Part shown: one piece after another, positions 1 to 11,431 of the stretch | Layout: every line of letters starts with the position of its first letter | Numbering within the stretch: position 1 is the first letter of the stretch | DNA from: Carettochelys insculpta | Taxonomy: Eukaryota > Chordata > Testudines > Carettochelyidae | Assembly: GCF_033958435.1 (NCBI RefSeq) | Contig: NC_134138.1 | Span: forward strand, 266,081,798-266,145,797 | DNA length: 64,000 nucleotides | Direction of reading: 5' to 3' | Program-made: the position numbers and the translations under genes | The notes under the pieces: model-generated | Databases searched by the model: none | The model's input: only the letters and a program-made list of their open reading frames with translations | Told to the model about the DNA's origin: nothing

Positions 1-399
1 TGGGTGGCGGGGCGATGGCGGACGGGACGGCAACAGGTGGAGCAGCTGGTGGTGGGGCTTCAGGAGCAGGCAAGGTGGGCGATGTTTCGGCCGGCGCGGC
101 ATGGGGGGTCAGGTAGTCCACCAGGCGATTAAATGTGTCCATGTAGGCCCCCCATGCCTCCTGGCGCCAGGCCAGCGCCCGCTCCTGCAGCTGGAGGTGC
201 TGCTCCGCGACCTCCAGCTGCCGACGGTGGATGGCCAGCTGCTGGGGGTCCGTCGCCGTCGGCGGTTGGAGGCGCGGGGTCTGCCGTCTAGCCCGCCATG
301 GGGCCGGTCGGTCCTCGGCCGAGGGGCTGCACTGGAGCAATGGTCCCGGAGGGCTCTCCAGGACGACTGACACCTCGCCGGCGCTCTCTTCCGGTCCTT
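1..399 (-). CDS. Probable second exon of the Myb/SANT-like transposon protein (partial)
   Basis: On the minus strand one frame is open from about 397 to the window edge. It reads an acidic start (GPEESAGEVSVVLES), then a Gln/Glu/Leu-rich helix (PQQLAIHRRQLEVAEQHLQL, ERALAWRQEAWGAYM), then a Pro/Ala-rich tail. This layout, a basic trihelix domain followed by a C-terminal amphipathic helix, is usual for these transposon Myb proteins, and the helix probably mediates dimerisation. A CAG acceptor lies at 400-402 on the reverse strand. The most obvious donor and acceptor pair does not keep the frame in my reading, so either the junction is different or the copy carries an indel. The C-terminus lies outside the window. 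Confidence 0.5.
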
Positions 400-1205
400 C
401 TGATGGTGCGGGTGCAGGACACAGGAGAGGAGGGGGGAAAGAAGAATGGAGACAGGCGTTAGTGTGGGCTCCGAGCCGTGGCCTTTGTCCCCCCGGCCCT
501 GTGCTCCAGGTTCCCCATTCCCTGTCCCCGGGAGATGCTGCTGTGATGGATGGGGTTCAAGGGTCCCCCTGCCCTGCACCCCGTCCCCTGGTGGGAGCGA
601 CTCTCACTTCACCCCGCAGGGTCTGAGAGCAGGAGAGGTTTCTTAGGCCACAGATGCCCAGTTTCTGCCAGGAGTGACAGCACCAGCTGTCGGAAGAGAC
701 AGTCCTTCCAACCCGTCGTGGGGAGAAGACCCCAAGGGGTGCCCCTCGGGGATGCAGCTTTCCCCCTCCTCAGGCTGGCTGCCTTCCAGCTCTCCCTTCC
801 CCTAGCCTCTACCTGTGGCCCCCACCCTCGCCCCCCAATTCCAAGCCAGCTCGGCTCCTCCCTCCTGTTTGTTCAGGGCAGAGGTGTCACCTGCCAGCTG
901 TAGCCCCAGGATCCTCCTTTGCCCCTGGGAGCTATTCCGCTCTTGTGGCTCATATGTAGCCTGAGTCTCCCTTTGGCACTCCCCCCACTCCATCACATGC
1001 TGCTGCTGCGGGGTGTCCCACCCCCTCCTCCCGGGGGCCCCTCGAGGTTCCGCTCCCCCCTGGCCCGGGGATGGGGCATGGCACTGTCATGCGGGGTGGG
1101 GGGGGCAGGGGCTGATGGATGCAGTGCTGTGAGGGCCATGGCCCTGATGTCCTTGGGGCCATGGCCATGTGAGCATGTGGGGGGCCCTGGACACATATCT
1201 CTTAC

Positions 1206-1975
1206 CCCCGCCCCTCAAGCCCAGTGGTGTCCACCAGAGTGGGGGACCTACATGTCGGTCCGCTCCCACGGTCCGGAGATCCCCGGGGGGCGGAGGCCCT
1301 GCTGCTGCTCCAGGATGGCAGGAGGAGGATCTGCAGGCTGGATTCTGCGGAGGAGGAGCCCCCCTCCTCCTCCTCCTCCTCCTCCTGCTGCGATGTCCCG
1401 GGGGTGGCCTCCGGGGGGGGCCCCCGGGGTGCGGGGCTTGCCTCCGGGGCGGACTCCGTCTGCAGGGCCTGCTGGGGCTCGTCAGCCGAGGTGTCAAGGG
1501 TGGCTGGAGAGGAGGAGGTGTGCCGGGAGCCCAGGATGTCCCTGAGCTCCCTGTAAAAGGGGCAAGTGACGGGGGTGGCCCCAGATCGGCTGGCCGCATC
1601 CCGGGCCCGGGAGTAACCCTGCCGCAGCTCCTTGACCTTACTCCTGACGTGGTCAGGAGTGCAGGCAGGGTGACCCCGGGCAGCCAGGCCGTCGGCCAGC
1701 CGAGCGAACGCATCCGCGTTCCGCCTCTTGCTCCCCATTACCTGGAGCACCTCCTCCTCGCTCCAGAGCCCCAGCAGGTCCCGCAGCTCGGCCTCCGTCC
1801 AGGAGGGGCCCCGCTGTCGCTTCCCAGCCTGGCTGCCCTTCTGGCTGGGCTGGCTGCCCTGGCTCCCCTTGGGGGGGTCCCCTGGGGGCGCTGGGGGGGC
1901 TGCCGGGCAGCCATCGCAGGTCTGTGGGGCTGAGGGTGGTGCAGGCTGGCCGCGTGTGCAGGCTGCAGCCTGCAC
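1206..1975 (-). CDS. Myb/SANT-like DNA-binding protein of the transposon, first exon
   Basis: The reading frame is about 257 codons long. Residues about 55-150 form a Myb/SANT-like (MADF-type) trihelix domain: SWTEAELRDLLGLW, then an alanine- and arginine-rich second helix, then TPDHVRSKVKELRQGY and FYRELRDILG. A Ser/Pro/Glu-rich linker follows, including a run of glutamates encoded by a CTC/TCC repeat near 1360-1386. Such proteins bind terminal repeats of Harbinger-type transposons and help bring in the transposase; that role is family knowledge. A GTAAGA donor at 1205 downward suggests splicing to the coding block at 1-399. I used the first ATG of the open frame (1975), about 360 bp from the transposon end. 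It is a transposon gene rather than a host gene unless it has been domesticated, for which there is no evidence here. Confidence 0.65.
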
Positions 1976-2338
1976 ATTCCCTCAGCTTCCTGCAGAGGAA
2001 GGGAGGGGGAGGGGACCTTTAAGGGGCCGCTCCACGCGGCCACCAGTGAGCTGAGGGGCTGGAGAGAGCGTCTCTCAACCCCCCAGCTGATGGCCGCCAT
2101 GGAGGACCCGGCAATTTCGACGTTGCGGGACGCGGATCGTCTACACAGTCCGTACTTCGACGTTGAATGTCGAAGTAGGGCGCTATTCCGATCCCCTCAT
2201 GAGGTTAGGGACTTCGACGTCTCGCCGCCTAACGTCGAAGTTAACTTCGAAATAGCGCCCGATGCGTGTAGCCGCGACGGGCGCTATTTCGAAGTTAGTG
2301 CCGCTACTTCGAAGTAGCGTGCACGTGTAGACACAGCT

Positions 2339-2737
2339 CAGGTGCCATCCCAGATCAGAGACCGTCACAGCAAGAAAGGGAAACAACATATTCAGCTTTC
2401 ATTCTCTTTTTCACCTTAGGTGGCTGGTGGCTCCCAGCCTGGATTGCTCTGTGCTCTGAACGGATTTTGGAGGGAGAAGATTGTGTCCTTTGTGCCATTA
2501 CCCTAGAAATTTGCTCTAAAATGTCTGCTGCCTTTAGCCTTCTTACTTCCCAGCAGACCTTTCATTAGTACAGCAGGAACTGAAATGTACCATAGCTCGT
2601 GCTCTCGTTATATAATAATACATGACTCTTCAAGGAAGGACTGTGCTATAAATATGTGAAGGCTAATAATTGACTAGGTTATAGTGCCATAATATTTGTT
2701 CTATTTCTTGTACCCAGGCTGTATATACGCATTGGAG
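2339..2737. other. Unique-looking AT-rich sequence
   Basis: I see no gene, RNA or recognisable repeat here. Confidence 0.5.
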
Positions 2738-2896
2738 CAGTGTTTCCTAAAGTTAAAACGTTTGCATATCCCTTTCAGGACTTCAGCCTTATCAGTGTAC
2801 CCCTTACCCCAGTGCTTATCTACTAATTTTTAGTGATTTATTTTCTCCCATGTACCCCTTGAACTCCTTTTGCATACCACACTCTGGGAAACACTG
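2738..2896. mobile_element. Short hAT-like non-autonomous element
   Basis: The segment begins CAGTGTTTCC and ends GGAAACACTG, an inverted terminal pair typical of hAT (Charlie-like) elements. It is about 159 bp with no coding potential. The flanking 8-mers do not match, so the target duplication has decayed or the ends are misplaced. Confidence 0.45.
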
Positions 2897-3964
2897 CAGC
2901 ACTGTCACCTATAAGCTACAAAATACATTGTTTAAATATGTGCATTTTTTAAAAATGAACAATGACCCAAACCCTAAGAAATTAACCAAGCTGGTTGAGC
3001 ATAATGCATGTAAGAGGAGAAAGTATGTTGTTATTAGAAGCCCTAATATTATGGCTAAATGAAGAGACCGAAAAAAATAGGTCATCCAAGTTAATGATAA
3101 TGCCTGTGAGCTAGGTTTACTTTGACTCATCTGAAAGAATGCAGATAGAGCTGTGAAGATCTGCTCTGATAAAAGAGCATGAAAAGACTGGCTTGTGGTT
3201 TTCTGTTAGTTACAAAAGACGTGTTTGGTGTTTGAGTTCAGGAAGTTTCTGAGGGCTCCAGAAGTTGATCAACATTTGCGCAACTTAGTCTGCAAAGAGC
3301 ATTGAAACTGAAGCTGAATGTTTGATATTTGATTCTGGGAAAAAAAACTGGCAATGCAGCAAAAATATTTTTGAATGGAAAAAAAAGTTGACCAGAATAA
3401 TATATCTGTGCTGCAGTGGGAAGCTGGTTTAGCCTCCAGTGCAGGCTCGGTTAGCCCTCACCAGCCTGCCCTACTTTGCACCCCTTTTTCTGTAGCTTCT
3501 TTCGACCAGTGTGGGTGCAGCATTGCTGGGGGTGTAAGAATATCTCAGCCATGTTTTCTCCCACTTCTGATTTATACTTTCTTTCTCAGTCTGGACTGCT
3601 CTGTGCTCTGAATAGATTTTGGAAGGAAAAGATTGTGTTTTCCCTATAGCTCCTTTGTGCCAGTGACAATGAGCGTGTTTTCATGGCAGATTTAACACGA
3701 GATTGGTACTTGAATGTGGGCCGGCACACTGCAAAGCCATACTTGAAGTGCTTCACCCTGGATCTGAACTCAGGGATGTGAGGTGCTAGAGCTTCTGGGG
3801 CCATACCCCATGATTTTTAGTGCTGTAATACGTTGAATGACTCTATGATTCTTTCCACAGTGAATTGTGAGAAAACACCTGTCTGCATGGGAGGAATTGT
3901 GGGAAGGCAGTAGAGGACTATCAGTACCTAAGCAGTGTTGCCTGTGTCTACACCAGGCCCACCA
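2897..3964. other. Intergenic, no recognisable feature
   Basis: The sequence is AT-rich with short chance frames only. I find no splice-bounded exon or repeat boundary. Confidence 0.5.
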
Positions 3965-4640
3965 TGCCAAGCTCAGCTCCTTCCCCCTCTGCCTCCTCAG
4001 CTCTTCCATGTCCAGCTCAGCCCCTTCCCCGCTCTGCCCCACCAGCAACCTGCAGCCCAGCTCTGACCCCCAGAGGTTCTGTGCCCAGCCTGGCCCATTC
4101 CCTTCTCTGTCCCACCCATTCGCCCTCTCTCCAGCTCTGCACCCCCACTAACCCTCTGTCCAGCTCAGCCCCTTCACCCCCTGCCCCCACCCGCCACCCC
4201 CTACCCAGCTCTGCCCTTTCCCTGCTTTGCCTCCCATCCCCCAGCCCAGGTTTGCCCCCCAGTGTTCCTATGCCCTGCTCAGCCCTTGTCCCTCTCTGGC
4301 CCCCAGATATGCCATGCCCAGCTCTGCCCCCTCCCCACCAATCTTGGGTCCAGCTCAGACCCTTCCCCTCTCTGTCTCCCCAGTGCTCCTGCATTCCCTG
4401 CTCTGCTCCTTTCTCTCAGCCATCCCTGCCTATCTCTGCTCCCACCCCTGCACACTTTTCCCTTCCCAGGCCTGTTCCTTTGCCCCGTGTCCCTCGCTTC
4501 CAGCTGTCCCATTTCTTGCTCTACTCAGTAGCTCAGTCACACTTTCTCTTCCCAGCCTGACTCTCCACTGCCTTCTCTTCCCAGCCCCGCTCTCCTCCCC
4601 ACTCGCTCCACAGTTACAACCTCCAGGCCCTGCTCCTACC
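3965..4640. repeat. Degenerate C/T-rich tandem tract
   Basis: One strand is almost pure pyrimidine with purine islands. Phrases like CCCAGCTCTGCCCC and CAGCTCAGCCCCTTCCC recur every roughly 30-45 bp with heavy drift. The long proline/serine-rich frame across it is a composition artefact. Similar C-rich arrays recur at 29.37-29.57, 30.43-30.64, 39.35-39.53 and 42.43-42.83 kb. Confidence 0.55.
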
Positions 4641-5992
4641 CTGCAGCTCTGTGGATCCCATCTCTGGGGCTCCCCACAGTCCTACTACTCAGCTACAGCA
4701 GTGCTATTTAAAAGGGCCTGGGACCCAGGCAGGGCTGCAGCAGCAGTCCCAGGCCCCTTTAAATCCACCAGACCTCTAGGAAGTTGCTACCTTTGCCTTC
4801 TCTGTTGCCTTCCCTGTCTGTGGGCCCGGTCCACACAACAGTGTGGGTGCATTACTAACCCAAGTGAAAGCAGCACCCAAGCTTTAGCCCATGCCCCAAT
4901 TCAGCCAGCTACCTCCAGTTGAAAACACAACCAAACTCAGGGCTGAGTTCTGTGCGTGTAGATGGGAGCCAGATTAAGGCTGAATATGATACCTGAATAT
5001 GAACCTGAGTTAGTTGTTCAGTGAAAACCTACTCAGAGTGGCCTCAGAATAACAGTGAATATAGTTGTAGCTATCTTTTTGTAGCCCGACTCTGGGCCTG
5101 ATCCTGAGAGCTGGTGAATACCTGCAACCTCCGTTGACTTCACTCAGCGTGGATGGCATTCACGAGATCAGACCATGCTGGTGTGATCCCTCCGATGAGC
5201 TGTCTGAGACTGTCCCGTTTACTGCAGGAAGAAAAACTGTATGGTGCCACACTGCTCAGTGACAGAGATGCCATTTCACAAATAAGCATCTCCGTCTGTT
5301 TGGAGCAATTCTCCCTGCCACCCGCATTTTATTATTTTTAATGAAACAGCTGTAACTTGAACTATTTACACCATTTTCCTGGAGTGCAAATTAAGGGAAA
5401 AAACCCAGCAGCCATTGGCTGGAGATCAATTATCTGCTATTTTCCCACCAAGGAAGAAATAATTAAATTCTGTTAAGACAATAATGAATCAAAGTAGTTT
5501 AAATATGATTTACTACTCGGGGACCGAGCTCATCCCACATACAATATTTTGATGGGAGCTGTATTTTTCTCTCCTTTGATTCTGTGGTAAATATTTGGAT
5601 GGGTATGATGAGTCTTTGTTTGGAAGACAACATATTTGAACTGTTAACTGTACATCTTACTGCTACTGTTGAACAGAGTACTTTAAATATTTTCATGTTG
5701 AAGGTGTTCTGCTTTAATGGTTTGCCTGTTTTCTGGTAAGACTCAGCTTCCTGCTGGGCAATTTTCCAGGCTGAGTTCCAAAGAGACAAAAAATGAATAA
5801 GATGGTGGAGGGGCGCCCCTGCATCCCATCCCCTCCCTCACCAATTTTAAAATGACGTTTCCAAGCTTCCTCCCATTGGAGTCAATTATAATCTTGCTTG
5901 AGTAAATGAGAGCAGAATCAGGCTGTAGGGAAGAGCAGACTAGCGTTAAGTGTCCAAATATCAAAGAGTAGCTTATTAGTATAGTCTAAATA
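4641..5992. other. Intergenic; possible ancient repeat near 5.09-5.19 kb
   Basis: No gene is seen. A phrase at about 5095-5190 (GGGCCTGATCCTGAGAGC, then GTTGACTTCA) resembles an ancient sauropsid repeat, too short to classify. Confidence 0.35.
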
Positions 5993-6520
5993 GGATGACC
6001 ACATTGCCCTATGGCAAATACAGGACACCTGCCCCCAGAGATGAGGGGCTGCTGTCCCATATCGGGGTCCCAGGCAATAGGGGCTGCCACCCCACAGTGA
6101 GAGATGGGGGCTCTGCAGCCTGCTGGTGGGGAGCACCAGGGAATGTGGCAGCCACTCCAGGGCAGAGGTCCCTGGCAGCAGGGGCAGCCTCCCAATGGAT
6201 GAACTTTACCACAGCAGGAGCTGCCTCCCTGAGGCACAGGGTGCCAGGGAATGGGTCAGCTACGTGCCCCATGGAGAAGCTGGAGCTGCCATCCTGAGGT
6301 GTGAGGTCCTGGAGAATTGGGTGGCCTCCCCCTGCCACACACAGTGGAGCTCGCAGGCAAAAGAGGCTGCTGCTGTGAGGTGCTAGGTGCTGAAGAACAG
6401 GAGCCCCACAAAATATGGGACAATTTGCTCATTTCCTTTAAAAAATTGGGACATCTCTGAGACATCTTAAATAAGGGACTGTCCCAGTAAAAACGGGGCA
6501 GAAGGTTACTCTAAGTCCAA
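5993..6520. repeat. Unclassified repeat-like block
   Basis: The block is bounded by TAGGATGACCACA and GGTTACTCTAAG, which are loosely inverted relative to each other. It holds several diverged internal units of about 50-60 bp built around GAGGTCCTGGAG/GGTGCCAGGGAATG. It resembles a non-autonomous DNA transposon with an internal minisatellite. No target duplication could be fixed. Confidence 0.3.
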
Positions 6521-7260
6521 ATAACAGAACGGAATTGTCCATCAAAACAAACTGTGAAATATAATATATATTTTATTTTAGCTGTGAGATGAAAATCACT
6601 TTAATGTTGCAGGCTGATCCTACAGTCCTGACACAGGAAAAACTCCCTTTATGTCAGGACTTCAGGTTCAGGCTAAAGTTGACAATTCACAGCCTACCTG
6701 TACCAAAAGTTAGCCCATAGTGATAGGTGCACTAGAAATACACAGTCATGTAAAAATCCCTTTAAGGCTCGTTTTTCTTAAGCCTTCAATGGATTAAATG
6801 TCATGTCATTTGAAAATTTGCATTATTCAAAATAGAGAATTATGATTATGACTTATAGTTCCAGACACAAATGCTTTTGATTGAAATCCATTGCATACCA
6901 AAGAAATGCAGGTAGTGTGTCACATCTTCAAATTGCTGGACAAATGTTTTGTACTTCGCTGGTAAGCTCATGCCACAGAGGTAGTGGATCCAGGTGGCTG
7001 CGGTTGGGTAATGACAATCTTATTAATGTTGGGCTGGGGCGTCTGGATCAGAAGGGTCCAAGCTCAGGTTCTCCATGTGTACCATATATCTTCGTCACCA
7101 GCTATCAGTCTAGTATGAAGGACACAACAGAGTACTTGGGCCCAACAAAGTTTTATTTTACACAATATCGGAGTTAACTGATAGGACAGCTTAGACTAAT
7201 AAAACACTAAATTCTGGGTGTCAAAACAAAACCATGGCATGAAGCCAGAACCCAAAATTA
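6521..7260. other. Intergenic; possible minus-strand polyadenylation signal
   Basis: On the reverse strand a TAAAATAAAAC stretch near 7150 would read as a polyadenylation signal, which could belong to a decayed LTR running leftward through 7.0-8.0 kb. No coding or terminal repeat evidence backs this. Confidence 0.25.
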
Positions 7261-7295
7261 AAAACAAAACAAAACAAAACAAAACAAAACAAAAC
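7261..7295. repeat. (AAAAC)n microsatellite
   Basis: Seven uninterrupted AAAAC units. Confidence 0.95.
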
Positions 7296-8520
7296 ACAAC
7301 CATATTTGGGTAAAATACAACAGGGAGGGAATCATATGACCATATGCTCGATGAACAGAGATGGGATTGCAGGATGCCAGAGGAACAAGAGACACAGCAG
7401 GGTAGGAACTCCAGAAGACAGGTCACTTTCGCAGACACATGGGCAGGAGCGGGTGGTCTTCTCTCTTCAGTTCTTCCCTTCTTGATCCGTTGTTGTGGGT
7501 GGAGAGCACGGCCGAGGAAGGGGAATGACAGGTGGTGTAAGTGTGCCTGAAGAAACCTACGGCCTTAGTCCCACCACTGTTATTCCATCCTAAAGAAACA
7601 CTCTGAGCCAGCAACTGCTGCTGGGTGTGGGACACTGGCTGGCATCACCACTGAGGGGCTGTACAAGACACTCCCTCTGCCTTTAGATTCCCAGTCTCTC
7701 AATGGTAGGCGAGCAACCATGCTCCTGCCTCTAGCAGCCTATCAAGCCTACAGCCCGCCTCAGCTGCCTGAAGTGGTCACAGTTGAGCTGCTGCTCCAGC
7801 ACTGCAAAGTTGCAGTCAGCCTGTAGCGAGCTCCTAGGGAAGGGAGCACGCTCCTTAAAAACCCTGTAGTTAGCCGGCAGATTAGGGGCAGGCGACCCCA
7901 TCTTTCCTGCCTCTTTCCAGAGCAGAGGACAGAGGCAGAGAAACTAATAGCAGCCTCTGAGGAAAAATCAAAATGGTGGATACAAAATTTTGGTGCCCCT
8001 CCCCCGAAAGCTACTGCTGGGTGTCTATGGGCTGAGAAGGTGGTTATGGGGCAGGCAGCTGCAGGTGTAGCAGTGACTACGGTGAGTGAAGTGAAAAGGA
8101 GAGCGCTGGGGGTGGGAGAGGGAATCAGTGAGGGAAGGGAGGGACACAGAGGATGAAAAAAGAAACAGAATTGGAGGACTCCCAGGCTATGGGGAATGGG
8201 GGAAGATACCTCCTAGAGCTGCCAGTAGGGATGGGGAGAGGCCTGTTGGACTCCTCCCACCCTCAGGAAAGCAGGAGTAACAAGTGGAGGTCTTTGGAGG
8301 AGGAGACTCTATAGGGAAAGAGAGGGTGTGCATTGAGTCAGATGCTGCTCTGAACATAAAGCCCCTGGCAGTTCTCCCACTGCTAGTGTTGTTTTTACTC
8401 TAGCAGCCAAGGAAGCATCAACACTGGGGTATCACATGTTGTCGTGAATGAATGCCTGTGAAGGGTTGAACCCAGAGAGGGTGGGCTCTCTGTTGGCAAG
8501 TGGCAAGGTGAGCCAATGGG
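7296..8520. other. Intergenic, no supported gene
   Basis: The sequence is moderately GC-rich with only short chance frames. A decayed repeat is possible but no ends are visible. Confidence 0.4.
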
Positions 8521-8546
8521 AAGAGAGAGAGAGAGAGAGGGAGAGT
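8521..8546. repeat. (GA)n microsatellite
   Basis: A run of about ten GA units between AAGAG and GGGAGAG. Confidence 0.9.
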
Positions 8547-8807
8547 TTTGAACTGAAGCAGTTACCTGCGCAGGGGCTCTTTCTTTTGTGTGGCTGGAGG
8601 AGAGAGATGCAGAGATGAAGCCGATCGCAGAATGAGTAAATAAACAGCATAAATGGAAGAAGTCAATTTCATTTTGAAAAGTAATTCCATTTTAATAATC
8701 AAAGTGCCTGCTCCTATGCCTTTTGGTAGAAGTGGAGCACAGCATTTTGCAAGAAGCACTCCACGCCTCTGTAACAGTAGCACCTGTGATGTTATCAGGT
8801 GCACAGG

Positions 8808-9509
8808 TAAGGTACTCAATGCTTTTTTTGCCTCAGTCTTCACGGACAAAGTCAACTTCCCCAGGACGGTCCTAGATGATGCAGTATGGAAAGGTGGAGG
8901 GCAGCCATCTGTGGGGAAGGAACAAGTTCTGAGATATCTAGAAAAACTAGATGTGCACAAGTCCATGGGTCTGCATTTAATGCACCCCAGGGTACTGAGG
9001 GAATTGGCAGAGGTCATTGCTGAACCTTTGGCCATTATCCTTGAAGATTCTTGGAGATCGGGGGAGATACCGGCTGACTGGAAGAAGGCAAATGTTGTGC
9101 CCATCTTTAAAAAAGGAAAGAAGGACAATCCAGAGAACTATAGACCTGTCAGCCTTACCTCAATCCCTGGGAAAATAATGGAGGGAATCCTCAAGGAATC
9201 CGTTTTGAAGCACTTGGAAGAGGGGAAAGTGATCAAAAGTAGCCAACATGGATTCACCAGGGGCAAGTCCTGCCTGACCAATCTGATTAGCTTCTATGAT
9301 GAGGTAACAAGCTCTGTGGACATGGGGAAGTCAGTGGATGTGATATACCTTGACTTCAGCAAGGCTTTTGATACAGTCTCCCACAACATTCTTGTCCATA
9401 AGTTAAGGAAATATGGATTGGATCCTTGGACTATAAGATGGATAGAAAGCTGGCTTCATGGTCGGGCCCAACAGGTAGTGGTTAATGGCTCAATATCTGG
9501 ATGGCGGTC
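8808..9509 (+). pseudogene. CR1 reverse transcriptase, N-terminal half
   Basis: The frame is open across the fingers and palm of the reverse transcriptase: VLNAFFASVFT linker, then SGEIPADWKKANVVPIFKKG, ENYRPVSLTSI, SQHGFTRGKSCLTNLISFYD, and the DFSKAFDTVSHN motif with the first catalytic aspartate region. The frame continues into the LTR after residue context VNGSISGWRSV, where CR1 normally continues to the GVPQGS motif. The protein would copy CR1 RNA at the target site. The upstream part of the open frame (8653-8807) does not look like CR1. Confidence 0.88.
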
Positions 9510-10439
9510 TGTAGCCAGACATGAACCCCCCATTTGGCCTTTTCTTCTTCTCCCCTCACACTGGGAGAGACAGAGAGAGAAACAGAGAGGGAGACAGGCA
9601 GCCTCTGATGCCTTGGGAACGCAGGTGTGCTGTCTCACCCAGACTCTCTACCATACACAGAAACCAGACTGTGAATGGGCTAGCTAATGGCCGCCCTTCT
9701 GGCTGATATCGGTAATTGACACGCCTGATCATTGTCCCAGGAAGAACGGGGAACCTCTGCCCATCACCTCCAAGGTGTCCAATTGTCCACAATTCACAGG
9801 TGCGAATTGAGCCTTGCACCTTCCCTGGGAAACCTGGAGTTCAAACACATTCCTCCCCGATTGGCCACTTGAGACCAGGAAGAAGCCTACGTGACCAAAG
9901 GGGTATAAAGAGGGGTTTGGCAGCCCACCCCCTTTGAGCTCCAATCACCTACACCTGCTGGCCAGGTCCGGTATTGACTACTGAGACTGGGGACGCCTGA
10001 TTCGTATCTACTTCTTCCCAAGGGATTGAGAGAAAGATTCTGGGTCACACTGGATCTATGAGGCAGGGGTAGGAATTACACCTGTATTACACTTCTTTCC
10101 TATAGGAATTGAGGGAAAGACTCTGGTTCCACCAGGTCTAAGAGGCAGGGGTGAAAATCACACCTGCAACATGCCTTTCTTGTGTACACATTACTTGTAT
10201 TAGTTTAAGCTAGCTAGTTTGTCTAAAACTTTTCTTAAGTTAAATTGTTTCTATCTTTGTATAAATAAAAAGTAATTGTTAAAGCCTCTAATAAGTGTAA
10301 TTTTCCTCTTGCTGCTGTACCCGAACTAAACGCAAACCAAAGAACCCAGCCTGCCCTGGCTGCTTAGCGTAACTGCTGGTGCGGCATCATCCCCTTTGCC
10401 CCACCGGACCTTTAGCTGGCACCTGGGCATCGGCTCACA
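9510..10439 (+). mobile_element. Solo LTR of an endogenous retrovirus-like element
   Basis: The insertion starts TGTAGCC and ends CTCACA, fitting the TG...CA rule for LTRs. GGTC sits on both sides (9506-9509 and 10441-10444), with one extra base on the right, which fits a 4-5 bp target duplication. Inside are TATAAA at 9904-9909 and AATAAA at 10264-10269, in the order expected of U3, R and U5. No internal gag, pol or env sequence remains, so it is a solo LTR left by recombination. Retroviral class is not determined. Confidence 0.72.
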
Positions 10440-10444
10440 TGGTC

Positions 10445-11341
10445 TGTTTCAAGTGGAGTGCCGCAAGGCTCGGTTCTGGGGCCGGTGTTATTCAACATCT
10501 TTATTAATGACCTGGATGAGGGACTGGGTTGTAACCTCAGCAAGTTTGTGGATGACACAAAACTAGGGGGAGAGGTAGATACGTAGGAGGGTAGAGAGAG
10601 AATCCAGAGGGACCTAGATAAATTGGAGGACTAGGCCAAAAGAAATCTGATGTGGTTCAATAAGGAGAAGTGTAGAGTCCTGGGGCGGAAGAATCTCAAA
10701 CATTGTTATGGGCTGGGGACCGACTGGCTCAGCAGCAGTATGATGGAAAGGGACCTAGGGGTTATGGTGGATGAAAGGCTGGATATGAGTAAACAGTGTG
10801 CCCTTGTAGCCAAGAAAGCTAACAGCATACCGGGATGCATTAGGAGGAGCATTTCGAGCAGATCTGGAGAAGTAGTTATTCCTGTTTATTCGGCACTGGT
10901 GAGGCCACATCTGGAATACTGTGTCCAGTTTTGGGCCCCCAGTATAAAAAGGATGTGGATTTCCTGGAGCAGGTTCAGTGAAGGGCAACAAAAATGTTTA
11001 AGGGGCTGGAGCACAAGACCTATGAGGATAGGCTGAGGGATTTGGGCTTGTTTAGTTTACAGAAGAGAAGACTTAGAGGTGATTTAATAGCAGCCTTCAA
11101 CTTCCTGAAGGGGAGCTCTAAAAAGGAGGATGAGAAACTGTTCTCAGTGGTGTCAGATGGCAGAACAAGGAGTAATGGTCAGAAGTTGAAGAGGGAGAGG
11201 TGTAGGTTAGATATTAGGAAAAACTACTTCACCTGGAGGGTGGTGAAGCATTGGAAAGTGTTGCCTAGAGAGGAGATGGATTCTCCATCCCTTGAGGTTT
11301 TTAAGTCCTGGCTGGACAAGGTCCTGGCTGGGATGACTTAG
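10445..11341 (+). pseudogene. CR1 reverse transcriptase, C-terminal half
   Basis: The frame resumes at [21 protein letters not shown] and passes the catalytic box as FVDDTK (near 10540). It then breaks at a TAG near 10585 and needs frame changes before the conserved thumb and C-terminal region: [31 protein letters not shown], and KSWLDKVLAGM. It is inactive because of the LTR insertion, the stop codons and the frameshifts. Confidence 0.88.
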
Positions 11342-11431
11342 TAGGGGTTGATCCTGCTTGAAGCAGGGGGCCGGACTAGACAACCTCCTGAGGTCCCTCC
11401 CAGCCCTATGATTCTGTGATTTTGTGATTTT

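Larger units (their letters stand above)
1..2338 (-). mobile_element. PIF/Harbinger-like DNA transposon with Myb/SANT gene, cut by window edge
   Basis: The right terminus, about 2090-2338, is nearly the same as the right ends of the 0.7-kb MITEs at 13.2-13.5 and 58.3-58.6 kb: a leader with ATGGCCGCCATGG, then TTCGAA-rich palindromes, then the terminal repeat CACGTGTAGAC. Further left the element is GC-rich and carries a Myb/SANT-like gene transcribed leftward from the right end. PIF/Harbinger elements typically carry a transposase plus a Myb-like accessory gene; the transposase and the left terminus would lie beyond position 1. The family call is inference from the 3-bp target duplications of the related MITEs plus the Myb-like protein. 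No duplication can be scored here because the left end is missing. Confidence 0.7.
8808..11431 (+). mobile_element. CR1 LINE, 5'-truncated, split by a solo LTR
   Basis: Two halves, 8808-9509 and about 10440-11431, read continuously as CR1 ORF2 once the LTR between them is skipped. The copy ends with the CR1 3' signature: CCTGAGGTCCCTCCCAGCC followed by ATTCTGTGATTTTGTGATTT, the short repeat that CR1 elements use as a 3' end. The 5' end is truncated, as is usual for CR1. It was inserted before the LTR. Confidence 0.92.

Noticed and set aside
3964..4560. 198-codon plus-strand open frame
   Set aside because: It is Pro/Ser/Cys low complexity following the C/T-rich tract; open frames of this kind arise from composition.
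8653..8807. First 50 codons of the open frame leading into CR1
   Set aside because: They do not resemble CR1; the LINE similarity begins only near VLNAFFASVFT.
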